A DNA stretch of 64,000 bases from an uncultured Bacteroidia bacterium (GCA_943789165.1 CALSTB010000001.1:335113-399112); one strand, 5' to 3'; counted from the first letter of the stretch, positions 26,728 to 36,883 are shown. A program made the numbers and translations. The notes: generated from the letters alone by a model not told the origin.

Positions 26728-27255
26728 TTGAGACTGTTTTTATTATTTGTGGATACTGAATTATGTTGATAATCTAATAAAGAGATAAAAGATTATTATT
26801 TAAGCACGTTAATTAAGAAACGAGATACTCAATCATAATTGTTTCAATGCAAACAGCCGATAAATATTCGGCTCTCATCTTAGCGGTAGTAAAAGAAAAC
26901 TGTAACAGCGTTAAATCATTTAGCCCTAGGTTCACAAAAGGGATGCAGTGTCTAATATGATTTTTGACAGGCATACGTATTAACCGTCCATTCTGTTTAT
27001 GATTATGCTCACGTTATTCATTTAGATACAACCCAACACTATATTCCTTTTTACCTTCGATAACATAGAATAACAATTAGCGGGTCATTTTGATTGAAGT
27101 TTTGAAAAAGCTAAGACAATTAAAAATAGTAGTAACTTGGTTTCCAAGTTTAAATAAAGAGAACTTCAAGAGGGCCCCTCACGCATCACTAACACAATAA
27201 CTCAAACGCATATTTCTATGAAATATGTAGTTTAATCAACCATTAACACGCAATT
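26728..27255. other. Non-coding stretch at the start of the accessory region
   Basis: About 530 bp, AT-rich, with no supportable gene on either strand. It contains one short hairpin, AGCCGA-TAAATAT-TCGGCT at 26855-26873, without a T run. No recognisable promoter box precedes the gene at 27256. Confidence 0.5.
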
Positions 27256-29208
27256 ATGAAACTACACATTCTATCGCTCTGCCTTGTACTATCATCCGGC
27301 GCAACAGCTCAAACTCAATTAGGAGATGACCTACTTGGTGAGTCCAAAGGTGATAACTTCGGAATCTCTACGGCTTTATCAGGTGACGGAAGGATACTTG
27401 CAGTTGGTGCAATTTATGATGATGGCGTTGGTTCAAATTCTGGTCACGTTAGAGTTTACAAGTTAAATGTTGATAGTAATGAATGGGAACGAATGGGTTT
27501 CGACATTGACGGTGAAGCAAGTGAAGATCAAAGCGGTCGGTCTGTGTCTCTTTCTGAAGATGGGAAGATTCTTGCAATAGGTGCGGGAAGAAATGACGGC
27601 AACGGGAGTAATTCTGGGCACGTAAGGGTTTTTCAATATGAGTCAGGTAAAAATATTTGGAAGCAAATTGGCAGTGACATTGACGGTGAAGCAAAAGAAG
27701 ATTATAGCGGTGTCTCTGTATCTTTATCTGGCCAAGGTGATATAATTGCAATTGGGGCTCACGAGAATGATGGAAATGGTTCAGGTTCGGGACACACAAG
27801 GGTTTATGAGTATTCTAATTCACAAAAAGACTGGGTGCAAGTAGGTCAAGATATCGATGGAGAATCTTCGAATGATTTTAGCGGTATTTCAGTTTCCATG
27901 TCTCGAAATGGAACACGCCTTGCAATTGGTGCATATCAGAATGATGATGGTGGGGCCAGCTCAGGGCATACGAGAATTTTTGAGTATAACCAAACAAACA
28001 AAACTTGGACTCAAATAGGCACTGATATTGACGGCGAAGCTGCTACTGATTGGAGTGGTTTGGCAGTAGCATTAGATGCAAAAGGAATGCGCGTGGTAAT
28101 TGGAGCGTATCAGAATGACGGTAGTTTCAGTAGCGCTGGGCACACCCGAATCTTTCAGTATGATGAGAACAACAAAGATTGGTTTCAAATAGGTGAAGAC
28201 ATAGATGGTTCTGCGGCTGGTGATAGAAGTGGTTGGTCAGTAGCTATTTCCGACAATGGTAAATTAGTAGTTATAGGTGCAATCTTTAATGACAGAAACG
28301 GCTCTTCTTCTGGTCAAGTTCGCGCCTTCCAATATAATCCGATCACAAAAAAGTGGCAACAAGTAGGTAAAGACGTATACGGTCAGAAGGCTGGGGACCA
28401 ATGTGGCAATTCTGTTTCTGTTTCTGGGAGCGGGTCAATTTTTGCAGTTGGAGCATACGGCAACGATGAAAAAGGAGCAGATGCTGGGCAAGTTCGTGTT
28501 TTTGATTTGGGGCTTTGCCAAAGTACCTATGGTACATTAAAAACTGAGGCTTATTGTTCCTATGAAACCCCTTCAGGTAAAAGCATAGTTTATTCAGGGC
28601 AATTTCTCGATACTATTCAGAATGCCGCTGGTTGCGATAGTATTATAGAAATTGATCTAAATATTATACCTCACAAAATAGTCATGCACCCTGTTGACGT
28701 ATCAACATCAATAGGCAAAAACATCAGTTTTGGAGTCCAAGCTGATCGCGGTACCTATCAATGGTTTTCAAACTTAGGTTTAGGGTATCAAAAATTAGAT
28801 AACGCTGGGCAGTATTCAGGAGTCAAAACGAATACATTGAACGTATCAAGTGTTTCACTTGCAAATAATAATCAGTTATTTAGATGCGTGAACCTATACA
28901 ACGACTGTGCTGATACATCTAATGTTGCGGCACTTCATGTGACTGGAACGTCAGGTTTAAGTCAACCATCGGGAATAAGCCTCATGGCAACACCAAATCC
29001 AAGTAGCAAACGATTTAATGTAGAGTTCCTTCAACAGGAAAATGATGTTAATTGTGACCTGTTTGATATAACTGGTAGGCTTATTTCAAGTTTTTCATTT
29101 AGTCATACCAAACGCATATCAATTGAAATAGACGGTGAAGCTGGATTGTACTATTTGACTATAAACGACAGTAAATTGTACAGCCCCATTAAACTTATTA
29201 AAGAGTGA
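27256..29208 (+). CDS. Secreted FG-GAP-like seven-bladed propeller protein with T9SS sorting domain
   Basis: 650 residues: signal peptide (cleavage after ATAQ, about residue 19); seven repeats of about 57 residues (about 22-420), each with a DIDGEA-type opening, an SGxSVSLSxDGxxxAIGA core and an NDGNG-type putative calcium loop, consistent with one seven-bladed beta-propeller; a Cys-containing AGCDSI segment of the kind common in Bacteroidota surface proteins (about 430-475); an Ig-like stretch; and a type A T9SS tail (ATPNPSSKRFNVEF to IKLIKE). The blades are well diverged from each other. A paralogue with near-identical blades lies at 30231. Likely cell-surface; ligand unknown. Confidence 0.87.
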   Translation: MKLHILSLCLVLSSGATAQTQLGDDLLGESKGDNFGISTALSGDGRILAVGAIYDDGVGSNSGHVRVYKLNVDSNEWERMGFDIDGEASEDQSGRSVSLSEDGKILAIGAGRNDGNGSNSGHVRVFQYESGKNIWKQIGSDIDGEAKEDYSGVSVSLSGQGDIIAIGAHENDGNGSGSGHTRVYEYSNSQKDWVQVGQDIDGESSNDFSGISVSMSRNGTRLAIGAYQNDDGGASSGHTRIFEYNQTNKTWTQIGTDIDGEAATDWSGLAVALDAKGMRVVIGAYQNDGSFSSAGHTRIFQYDENNKDWFQIGEDIDGSAAGDRSGWSVAISDNGKLVVIGAIFNDRNGSSSGQVRAFQYNPITKKWQQVGKDVYGQKAGDQCGNSVSVSGSGSIFAVGAYGNDEKGADAGQVRVFDLGLCQSTYGTLKTEAYCSYETPSGKSIVYSGQFLDTIQNAAGCDSIIEIDLNIIPHKIVMHPVDVSTSIGKNISFGVQADRGTYQWFSNLGLGYQKLDNAGQYSGVKTNTLNVSSVSLANNNQLFRCVNLYNDCADTSNVAALHVTGTSGLSQPSGISLMATPNPSSKRFNVEFLQQENDVNCDLFDITGRLISSFSFSHTKRISIEIDGEAGLYYLTINDSKLYSPIKLIKE

Positions 29209-29508
29209 TACCTTTTCAAATATCTCAAATTTGCACCCGTGTAAAAATCATATTGCTGCGTTTCTACTGATATCCCCCAAACGTCTGAGATAGCCCCCTA
29301 CCGCTCTATTTCAAAACTTGACAACAAAAGATAAAGTGTATCGCTTGGTTTCAACCCCTAAGGTATCAAACTTCTAGATGCCCCCTACCAATTGCATTTC
29401 GACTCTGGTATTGATTCTGTTGTCACGTCGGATCAGTTCTCTGATGAAATAAAATAACAAGTAAAGCAGGTTGGAACTATATTGTAGTTGGTTAATTTAT
29501 CGATTTAG
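29044..29508. repeat. Direct repeat copy A (about 465 bp)
   Basis: Covers the last 55 codons of the propeller gene and about 300 bp of downstream non-coding sequence. It is nearly identical in long stretches (for example the CCCCCTACCGCTCTATTTC region) to copy B at 37671-38134. Both copies end at the same TTTAG, where IS sequence begins in copy B. Confidence 0.9.
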
Positions 29509-29550
29509 AAATTACACTCGCTTTTTTTATTCGATCACCTTGATAATAGG
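29209..29550. other. Non-coding downstream region of the propeller gene
   Basis: No supportable ORF. Most of it (to 29508) is shared with copy B of the direct repeat. 29509-29550 is unique and leads into the IS remnant. Confidence 0.6.
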
Positions 29551-30111
29551 TATTACCTCTCTACAGTTCTAGACGATTACAGCCGATTTATTGTCAACTG
29601 GAAGCTGTGTTCCTCTATGAAGGCAGAAGACGTTAAAGCTACCTTAAATGAAGCCTTACTTGCTTCGGACGTTCCAGAGAACAGAAGGCCTAAACTTCTT
29701 TCGGACAATGGATCATGTTACATATCACTAGAACTTGCCAATTACCTACAGATCCAAAATATGAAACACGTTCGAGGTAGGCCTCTTCACCCCCAGACTC
29801 AAGGAAAGATTGAACGTTATCATAGATCCATGAAGAATGTGGTAAAACTTGAAAACTACTATTTACCAGGTGATCTAATTAATAGACTTGAAGAATTTAT
29901 AGAGTATTACAACAACGAACGATATCACGAATCTTTACAAAATCTAACGCCATCAGACGTGTATTTTGGACGCGGCCAAGAAATACTCGAACAACGACAT
30001 TTAATTAAACTAAGAACAATGAAAAAAAGAAGAAAGCAACACCTGTTGCAAAGATTAAATTTATGACTTAATTTACACTATCTCTGGTGAACATTAGTTT
30101 GAAGACTTACA
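29551..30111 (+). pseudogene. IS3-family transposase remnant (3' half of orfB)
   Basis: The frame from 29551 to the stop at 30066 encodes the C-terminal 170 residues or so of a transposase with the rve/DDE core: it starts in YYLSTVLDDYSRF, keeps the second catalytic Asp in LSDNGSCYIS and the Glu in KIERYHRS, but lacks the first Asp, the HTH part and orfA. It is clearly related to, but diverged from, the complete element at 38135-39617. The decayed right end of the element can be followed to GAAGACTTACA at 30111. Inactive. Confidence 0.88.
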
Positions 30112-30230
30112 TCAAAAGTAAGTAAATTAGACATTTATTAAGTAGCTAAAGACTCAAATGTAGTCAATCTGCATTTTTAAAATTATAGGTACATTCGTGT
30201 AGAATAAATACTTTTATTCAGAAAATATAA

Positions 30231-33200
30231 ATGAAAAAACGAAACTTATTTTTAATACTAACGCTCGGCTTTTTTGGAGTAATAAATACTAACGCTCAAT
30301 CCTGGACACAACAAGGTTCAGATATCGATGGAGAAGCAGCAGGTGATTACTCTGGAGTCTCTGTCTCGCTAAGCAGCGATGGGAGTACCGTGGCTATTGG
30401 AGCATGGCTAAACGACGGCAATGGTTCATATGCTGGACATGTGCGGATCTATAAAAACATAAGTGGCACATGGACACAACAAGGCTCAGACATCGATGGA
30501 GAAGCAGCAGGTGATCAATCTGGAGGGTCTGTCTCATTAAGCAGCGATGGGAGTACCGTGGCTATTGGAGCTTATCGTAACGACGGCAATGGAACAAATG
30601 CTGGACATGTACGGATCTATAAAAACATAAGCGGCACCTGGACACAACAAGGCTCAGATATCGATGGAGAAGCAGCATATGATCAATCTGGATACTCTGT
30701 CTCACTAAGTAGCGATGGGAGTACCGTGGCTATTGGAGCATCCTATAACGACGGCAATGGTTCAAATGCTGGACATGTACGGATCTATAAAAACATAAGC
30801 GGCACCTGGACACAACAAGGCTCAGATATCGATGGAGAAGCAGCAGGTGATTTATCTGGACATTCTGTCTCACTAAGCAGCGATGGGAGTACCGTGGCTA
30901 TTGGAGCCTATGCAAACGACGGCAATGGAACAAATGCTGGACATGTACGGATATATAAAAACATAAGCGGCACATGGACACAACAAGGCTCAGATATCGA
31001 TGGAGAAGCAGCGGGTGATTACTCTGGAGGGTCTGTCTCACAAAGCAGCGATGGGAGTACAGTGGCTATTGGAGCATATCGTAACGACGGCAATGGAACA
31101 AATGCTGGACATGTACGGATATATAAAAACATAAGCGGCACATGGACACAACAAGGCTCAGATATCGATGGAGAAGCAGCAGATGATAATTCTGGATTGT
31201 CTGTCTCACTAAGTAGCGATGGGAGTACCGTGGCTATTGGAGCATACGGCAACGACGGCAATGGTTCAAATGCTGGACATGTACGGATATATAAAGACTC
31301 AAGCGGCACCTGGACACAACAAGGCTCAGATATCGATGGAGAAGCAGCAAGTGATCAATCTGGATACTCTGTCTCACTAAGTAGCGATGGGAGTACCGTG
31401 GCTATTGGAGCATACGGCAACGACGGCAATGGTTCAAATGCTGGACATGTAAGCGTATACTCATTATGCATCACCACTTACTCTAAAGACACCATCACCT
31501 CTTGCGTACCTTACACCTGGACTGATGGCATAACGTATACGAGCAGTAACAATACAGCTACCGACACCTTTGTAAATGCAGCTGGGTGCGATAGTATCGT
31601 TACGCTTAGCTTGACTATTGATATCATCAGACCAACGGTAGTGACTCAGAACTTAACGGTCAGCTTAGATGCAAGCGGAGTAGGAAGCGTGACAGCTACG
31701 CAAGTAGACAACGGCTCAACAGATAACTGTACTATCATAACTAGAACATTAAGTAAGTCAAGTTTTGATTGTTCAGAGGTAGGATTAAACACCATTTACT
31801 TAATCGTAACTGATGTAAACGGTAATGTAGATTCAGCGAGTGCTGTAATCACGGTCCAGGATGTAATCAAGCCAACGGTAGTTACGCAGAACTTAACAGT
31901 CAGCCTAGATGCCAGTGGTCATGGTTCAATCACTGTCGCCGATGTAGACAACGGCTCAACAGATAACTGCACGATAGCAACTAGAACATTAAGTCAATCA
32001 AGCTTTGATTGCTCAGAAGTTGGATCAAACACCATTTACTTAATCGTAACTGATGTAAACGGTAATGTAGATTCAGCGAGTGCTGTAATCACGGTCCAGG
32101 ATGTAATCAAGCCAACGGTAGTTACTCAAAATGTAACAGTCAGCCTAGATGCAAGCGGAGCAGGAAGCGTGACAGCCACGCAAGTAGATAATGGCTCAAC
32201 AGATAACTGCACGATAGCAACTAGAACATTAAGTCAATCAAGTTTTGATTGCTCAGAAGTTGGAGCTAACACGGTTTACTTAATCGTAACTGATGTAAAC
32301 GGTAATGTAGATTCAGCCAGTGCTGTAATCACGGTACAGGATGTAATCAAGCCAACGGTAGTGACTCAAAATGTAACAGTCAGCCTAGATGCCAGTGGCA
32401 GTGGTTCAATCACTGTCGCCGATGTAGACAACGGCTCAACAGATAACTGCACGATAGCAACTAGAACGCTCAGTCAATCAAGTTTTGATTGTTCAGAGGT
32501 AGGAGCTAACACAGTTTACTTAATCGTAACTGATGTAAACGGTAATGTAGATTCAGCCATTGCTGTAATCACGGTACAGGATGTAATCAAGCCAACGGTT
32601 GTGACTCAAAATGTAACAGTCAGCGTAGATGCAAGCGGAGTAGGAAGCGTGACAGCTACGCAAGTAGATAACGGCTCAACAGATAACTGCACGATAGCAA
32701 CTAGAGCATTGAGTAAATCAAGTTTTGATTGCTCAGAGTTAGGAACGAATACTATATGGCTACGAGTAACCGATGTAAACGGTAATGTAGATTCAGCGAG
32801 TGCTGTAATCACAGTAAAGGATACGGTAATAACGCAGAACTTAACGGTCAGCCTAGATGCAAGCGGATCAGTAAGCGTGACCGCTACACAATTAGATAAA
32901 GGCTCAACAGATAACTGTACTATCTCGACTAGAACATTAAGTAAGTCAAGTTTTGATTGTTCAGAGGTAGGATCAAACACCATTTACTTAATCGTAACTG
33001 ATGTAAACGGTAATGTAGATTCAGCGAGTGCTGTAATCACGGTACAAGATACAATCAAGCCAACGGTAGTCACTCAAAATGGAACAGTCAGCCTAGATGC
33101 CAGTGGCAGTGGTTCAATCACTGTCGCCGATGTAGACAACGGCTCAACAGATAACTGCACGATAGCAACTAGAACATTAAGTCAATCAAGTTTTGATTGT

Positions 33201-35030
33201 TCAGAGGTAGGATCAAACACCATTTACTTAATCGTAACTGATGTAAGCGGCAATGTAGATTCAGCGAGTGCTGTAATCACGGTACAAGATACAATCAGAC
33301 CAACAATAGTAACACAGAACTTAACAGTCAGCCTAGATGCCAGTGGCAGTGGTTCAATCACTGTCGCCGATGTAGACAATGGCTCAACAGATAACTGCAC
33401 GATAGCAACAAGAACATTAAGTAAGTCAAGTTTTGATTGCTCAGAGGTAGGAGCTAACACAGTTTACTTAATCGTAACTGATGTAAACGGTAATGTAGAT
33501 TCAGCTAGTGCTGTAATTACGGTACAGGATGTAATCAGACCAACGGTCCTTACGCAAGCAGTTACAGTCAGCTTAGATGCCAGTGGTAGTGGTTCAATCA
33601 CTGTCGCCGATGTAGACAACGGCTCAACAGATAACTGCACGATAGCAACTAGAACGCTCAGTAAATCAAGCTTTGATTGCTCAGAAGTTGGATCAAACAC
33701 CATTTACTTAATCGTAACTGATGTAAACGGTAATGTAGATTCAGCGAGTGCTGTAATCACGGTCCAGGATGTAATCAAGCCAACGGTAGTTACTCAAAAT
33801 GTAACAGTCAGCCTAGATGCAAGCGGAGCAGGAAGCGTGACAGCCACGCAGGTAGATAAAGGCTCAACAGATAACTGCACGATAGCAACTAGAACATTAA
33901 GTCAATCAAGCTTTGATTGCTCAGAAGTTGGATCAAACACCATTTACTTAATCGTAACTGATGTAAACGGTAATGTAGATTCAGCTAGTGCCGTAATCAC
34001 GGTCCAGGATGTAATCAAGCCAACAGTAGTGACTCAAAATGTAACAGTCAGCTTAGATGCCAGTGGCAGTGGTTCAATCACTGTCGCCGATGTAGACAAC
34101 GGCTCAACAGATAACTGCACGATAGCAACTAGAACGCTCAGTCAATCAAGTTTTGATTGTTCAGAGGTAGGAGCTAACACAGTTTACTTAATCGTAACTG
34201 ATGTAAACGGTAATGTAGATTCAGCCATTGCTGTAATCACGGTACAAGATACAATCAGACCAACAATAGTAACACAGAACTTAACAGTCAGCCTAGATGC
34301 CAGTGGCAGTGGTTCAATCACTGTCGCCGATGTAGACAACGGCTCAACAGATAACTGCACGATAGCAACTAGAACGCTCAGTCAATCAAGTTTTGATTGT
34401 TCAGAGGTAGGATCAAACACCATTTACTTAATCGTAACTGATGTAAGCGGTAATGTAGATTCAGCCAGTGCTGTAATCACGGTCCAGGATTTAATCAAAC
34501 CAACGGTAGTAACGCAGAACTTAACGGTCAGCCTAGATGCAAGCGGAGCAGGAAGCGTGACAGCCACACAAGTAGACAACGGCTCAACAGATAACTGCAC
34601 GATAGTAAGTAGAACATTGAGTAAGTCAAGTTTTGATTGTAGTAATGTAGGAACTAACACGGTTTACTTAATCGTAACGGATGTAAACGGTAATGTAGAT
34701 TCAGCTAGTGCTGTAATCACGGTACAAGATACAATCAAGCCAACGGTAGTCACTCAAAATGTAACAGTCAGCCTAGATGCCAGTGGCAGTGGTTCAATCA
34801 CTGTCGCCGATGTAGACAACGGCTCAACAGATAACTGCACGATAGCAACTAGAACGCTCAGTCAATCAAGTTTTGATTGCTCAGAGTTAGGATCAAACAC
34901 CATTTATTTAATCGTAACGGATGTAAATGGCAATGTAGATTCAGCCAGTGCTGTAATCACGGTACAGGATGTAATCAGACCAACGGTAGTTACTCAAAAT
35001 GTAACAGTCACGCCTAGATGCCAGTGGTAA
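30231..35030 (+). CDS. Giant repeat adhesin, N-terminal part (propeller plus HYR-like units), frameshifted
   Basis: 1599 residues up to a premature stop. Signal peptide MKKRNLFLILTLGFFGVINTNAQ; seven near-identical 56-residue FG-GAP-like blades (about residues 24-415, opening TQQGSDIDGEA, core SVSLSSDGSTVAIGA); a Cys-containing AGCDSI module (about 416-466); then tandem 80-residue HYR-like units, each with DNCTI and FDCS cysteines that can form one disulphide, and a VTDVNGN loop. The frame is lost at about 35010, where GTCACGCCTAG replaces GTCAGCCTAG (one extra base). The rest of the gene continues at about 35220-36876. Without it the protein has no T9SS tail. Confidence 0.88.
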   Translation: MKKRNLFLILTLGFFGVINTNAQSWTQQGSDIDGEAAGDYSGVSVSLSSDGSTVAIGAWLNDGNGSYAGHVRIYKNISGTWTQQGSDIDGEAAGDQSGGSVSLSSDGSTVAIGAYRNDGNGTNAGHVRIYKNISGTWTQQGSDIDGEAAYDQSGYSVSLSSDGSTVAIGASYNDGNGSNAGHVRIYKNISGTWTQQGSDIDGEAAGDLSGHSVSLSSDGSTVAIGAYANDGNGTNAGHVRIYKNISGTWTQQGSDIDGEAAGDYSGGSVSQSSDGSTVAIGAYRNDGNGTNAGHVRIYKNISGTWTQQGSDIDGEAADDNSGLSVSLSSDGSTVAIGAYGNDGNGSNAGHVRIYKDSSGTWTQQGSDIDGEAASDQSGYSVSLSSDGSTVAIGAYGNDGNGSNAGHVSVYSLCITTYSKDTITSCVPYTWTDGITYTSSNNTATDTFVNAAGCDSIVTLSLTIDIIRPTVVTQNLTVSLDASGVGSVTATQVDNGSTDNCTIITRTLSKSSFDCSEVGLNTIYLIVTDVNGNVDSASAVITVQDVIKPTVVTQNLTVSLDASGHGSITVADVDNGSTDNCTIATRTLSQSSFDCSEVGSNTIYLIVTDVNGNVDSASAVITVQDVIKPTVVTQNVTVSLDASGAGSVTATQVDNGSTDNCTIATRTLSQSSFDCSEVGANTVYLIVTDVNGNVDSASAVITVQDVIKPTVVTQNVTVSLDASGSGSITVADVDNGSTDNCTIATRTLSQSSFDCSEVGANTVYLIVTDVNGNVDSAIAVITVQDVIKPTVVTQNVTVSVDASGVGSVTATQVDNGSTDNCTIATRALSKSSFDCSELGTNTIWLRVTDVNGNVDSASAVITVKDTVITQNLTVSLDASGSVSVTATQLDKGSTDNCTISTRTLSKSSFDCSEVGSNTIYLIVTDVNGNVDSASAVITVQDTIKPTVVTQNGTVSLDASGSGSITVADVDNGSTDNCTIATRTLSQSSFDCSEVGSNTIYLIVTDVSGNVDSASAVITVQDTIRPTIVTQNLTVSLDASGSGSITVADVDNGSTDNCTIATRTLSKSSFDCSEVGANTVYLIVTDVNGNVDSASAVITVQDVIRPTVLTQAVTVSLDASGSGSITVADVDNGSTDNCTIATRTLSKSSFDCSEVGSNTIYLIVTDVNGNVDSASAVITVQDVIKPTVVTQNVTVSLDASGAGSVTATQVDKGSTDNCTIATRTLSQSSFDCSEVGSNTIYLIVTDVNGNVDSASAVITVQDVIKPTVVTQNVTVSLDASGSGSITVADVDNGSTDNCTIATRTLSQSSFDCSEVGANTVYLIVTDVNGNVDSAIAVITVQDTIRPTIVTQNLTVSLDASGSGSITVADVDNGSTDNCTIATRTLSQSSFDCSEVGSNTIYLIVTDVSGNVDSASAVITVQDLIKPTVVTQNLTVSLDASGAGSVTATQVDNGSTDNCTIVSRTLSKSSFDCSNVGTNTVYLIVTDVNGNVDSASAVITVQDTIKPTVVTQNVTVSLDASGSGSITVADVDNGSTDNCTIATRTLSQSSFDCSELGSNTIYLIVTDVNGNVDSASAVITVQDVIRPTVVTQNVTVTPRCQW
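30303..31455 (+). repeat. Seven tandem 168-bp propeller-blade repeats
   Basis: The unit starts with TGGACACAACAAGGCTCAG, found at 30303, 30471 and then every 168 bp. Copies differ by only a few bases, mostly in the codons after GAAGCAGCA and in the AA-TAT-CGT type variable positions. Seven units equals the blade number of one closed propeller. Confidence 0.92.
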
Positions 35031-35940
35031 TGGTTCAATCACCGCAGCTCAGGTAGATAAAGGTTCAACAGATAACTGCACGATAGCAACTCGAACATTG
35101 AGTCAAGTCAAGTTTTGATTGTCAGTAGTGTAGGAACTAACACCATTTACTTAATCGTAACTGATGTAAATGGCAATGTAGATTCAGCCAGTGCTGTAAT
35201 CACGGTACAGGATGTAAATCAGACCAACGGTAGTTACTCAAAATGTAACAGTACGCCTAGATGCCAGTGGTAATGGTTCAATCACCGCAGCTCAGGTAGA
35301 TAAAGGTTCAACAGATAACTGCACGATAGCAAGTCGAACATTGAGTAAGTCAAGTTTTGATTGTAGTAATGTAGGAACTAACACGGTTTACTTAATCGTA
35401 ACTGATGTAAACGGTAATGTAGATTCAGCCAGTGCTGTAATCACGGTCCAGGATGTAATCAGACCAACGGTAGTTACCCAAAATGTAACAGTCAGCCTAG
35501 ATGCTAGTGGTAATGTTTCAATTACCGCAGCTCAGGTAGACAATGGCTCAACAGATAACTGCACGATAGCAAGTAGAACATTGAGTAAATCAAGCTTTGA
35601 TTGCTCAAAGATTGGAGCTAACACGGTTTATCTGATTGTAACTGATGTAAACGGTAATCTAGACTTAGCGAGTGCAGTGATCACCGTGCAAGACACGATC
35701 AAGCCCACCTTACTCACTCAAAACGTTACGGTCAGCTTAGATGCCAGTGGAGCTGGTTCAGTTACCGTAACTGACATTGATAACGGCTCAACAGATAACT
35801 GCACGATAGCAACTAGAACATTAAGTCAATCAAGCTTTGATTGCTCAGATGTTGGAGCTAACACAGTTTACTTAATCGTAACGGATGTAAACGGTAATGT
35901 AGATTCAGCCAGCGTAGTAATTACAGTTCAGGATACGATT
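31629..35940 (+). repeat. Eighteen tandem 240-bp HYR-like repeats
   Basis: The unit begins ARACCAACGGTAGT and is 240 bp (80 residues); unit 6 (from about 32823) lacks 12 bp. Units fall into types by their middle segment: GSVTATQVDNGS, GSITVADVDNGS, SITAAQVD and one SVTVTDIDNGS, in mixed order. Units 15 and 16 hold four single-base insertions relative to the others. The array is followed by one diverged HYR domain from 35941. Confidence 0.93.
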
Positions 35941-36876
35941 AATCCAACATTTATTGATTACCCGAGGGATATGGCATTTGGTTATTGTGATGCTGTGGTT
36001 ACTTATGATGCTCCAACTGGGGATGACAATTGCAGTTATACAATTACTCAAACAGCTGGGTTGGCTTCAGGTGAAATATTCCCAGTTGGCCTCACAAAAA
36101 ATAAGTTCTTGATTCAAGACCCCAGTGGCAATCAAGATAGTATTAGCTTCACAGTAGCAATCAGCCGAAAATATCTGCCTTTCGAAATGGAAGATACTAC
36201 ACTTTGTAAAAATCACAAATGGCTTGATCTTTCTAAGGAGACCTCTTCGATTATCTTTGATGGGAAAGGGGTAATGAATGACGGCATCACCTTTAATCCG
36301 CTTGAAGGAGATGTTGGTTTCAATACGGTTAACGTGACATTTACTGATTCTATGGGATGCGTTACAGCAGGCAGTTTTACCATATTGCTACTGGATGTCC
36401 CCCAAACGCCTGAAATTGCGCGAATGTCCTCTAGTGAAATACAAGTCAAAAACGGACTTTTTGATTCATATCAGTGGTACTTGGACGGCAACCCAATATC
36501 AGAAGCTACAACCCAAAAATATCGGGCTCTGCAACTGGGGGAGTATATGGTTGAGGTGGGTAATGCACAAGGCTGTTTTGCAGCAAGTGTTATCTATACC
36601 TTTGGTTATGAGTACGAATCGGCAGATATTCTATCTGAAGAAAATATCAAAGTTTTTCCTAATCCGAATAGCGGAATATTCTTCGTTCAATTCGATGATG
36701 GTCAGGCAGTTCATCAATTGGAGTTGATTAACAACCTAGGAGCGGTAGTATTTCGTAAGGAGACTCAAAAGGATGTTCAGCGCGTTGATGCAAACTACTT
36801 GCCTTCAGGTGTCTATTCACTTCGAGTCTCAAGTGCTACTACAAGTACTACTTTCCAACTAATAATTACAAAATAA
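35341..36876 (+). CDS. Giant repeat adhesin, C-terminal part (HYR-like units and T9SS tail)
   Basis: Continuation of the 30231 gene in the next frame; coding similarity actually begins upstream near 35220 with no start codon of its own, the codon at 35341 being an internal TTG. It encodes the end of unit 16, units 17 and 18, a diverged HYR domain (about 200-275, with DDNCSYTITQ), an Ig/PKD-like region, and a type A T9SS sorting domain (VFPNPNSGIFFVQF to TFQLIITK). Repairing four one-base insertions between 35010 and 35220 would join the parts into one protein of roughly 2,200 residues, a plausible SprB-like surface adhesin. Confidence 0.85.
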   Translation: MSKSSFDCSNVGTNTVYLIVTDVNGNVDSASAVITVQDVIRPTVVTQNVTVSLDASGNVSITAAQVDNGSTDNCTIASRTLSKSSFDCSKIGANTVYLIVTDVNGNLDLASAVITVQDTIKPTLLTQNVTVSLDASGAGSVTVTDIDNGSTDNCTIATRTLSQSSFDCSDVGANTVYLIVTDVNGNVDSASVVITVQDTINPTFIDYPRDMAFGYCDAVVTYDAPTGDDNCSYTITQTAGLASGEIFPVGLTKNKFLIQDPSGNQDSISFTVAISRKYLPFEMEDTTLCKNHKWLDLSKETSSIIFDGKGVMNDGITFNPLEGDVGFNTVNVTFTDSMGCVTAGSFTILLLDVPQTPEIARMSSSEIQVKNGLFDSYQWYLDGNPISEATTQKYRALQLGEYMVEVGNAQGCFAASVIYTFGYEYESADILSEENIKVFPNPNSGIFFVQFDDGQAVHQLELINNLGAVVFRKETQKDVQRVDANYLPSGVYSLRVSSATTSTTFQLIITK

Positions 36877-36883
36877 AGGAGTC

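Noticed and set aside
26560-26769. Open frame of 69 codons across the tRNA
   Set aside because: It coincides with the tRNA-Val gene and its terminator and has no protein features.
31019-34660. Long open frames on the minus strand inside the adhesin repeats
   Set aside because: They repeat with the same period as the sense repeats and have no independent starts or domain; they are shadows of the plus-strand coding.
30303-35940. Possible CRISPR-like array because of regular repetition
   Set aside because: Units are 168 and 240 bp, contiguous, and keep one translated frame with protein-level domains; there are no short repeats with unique spacers and no cas genes.
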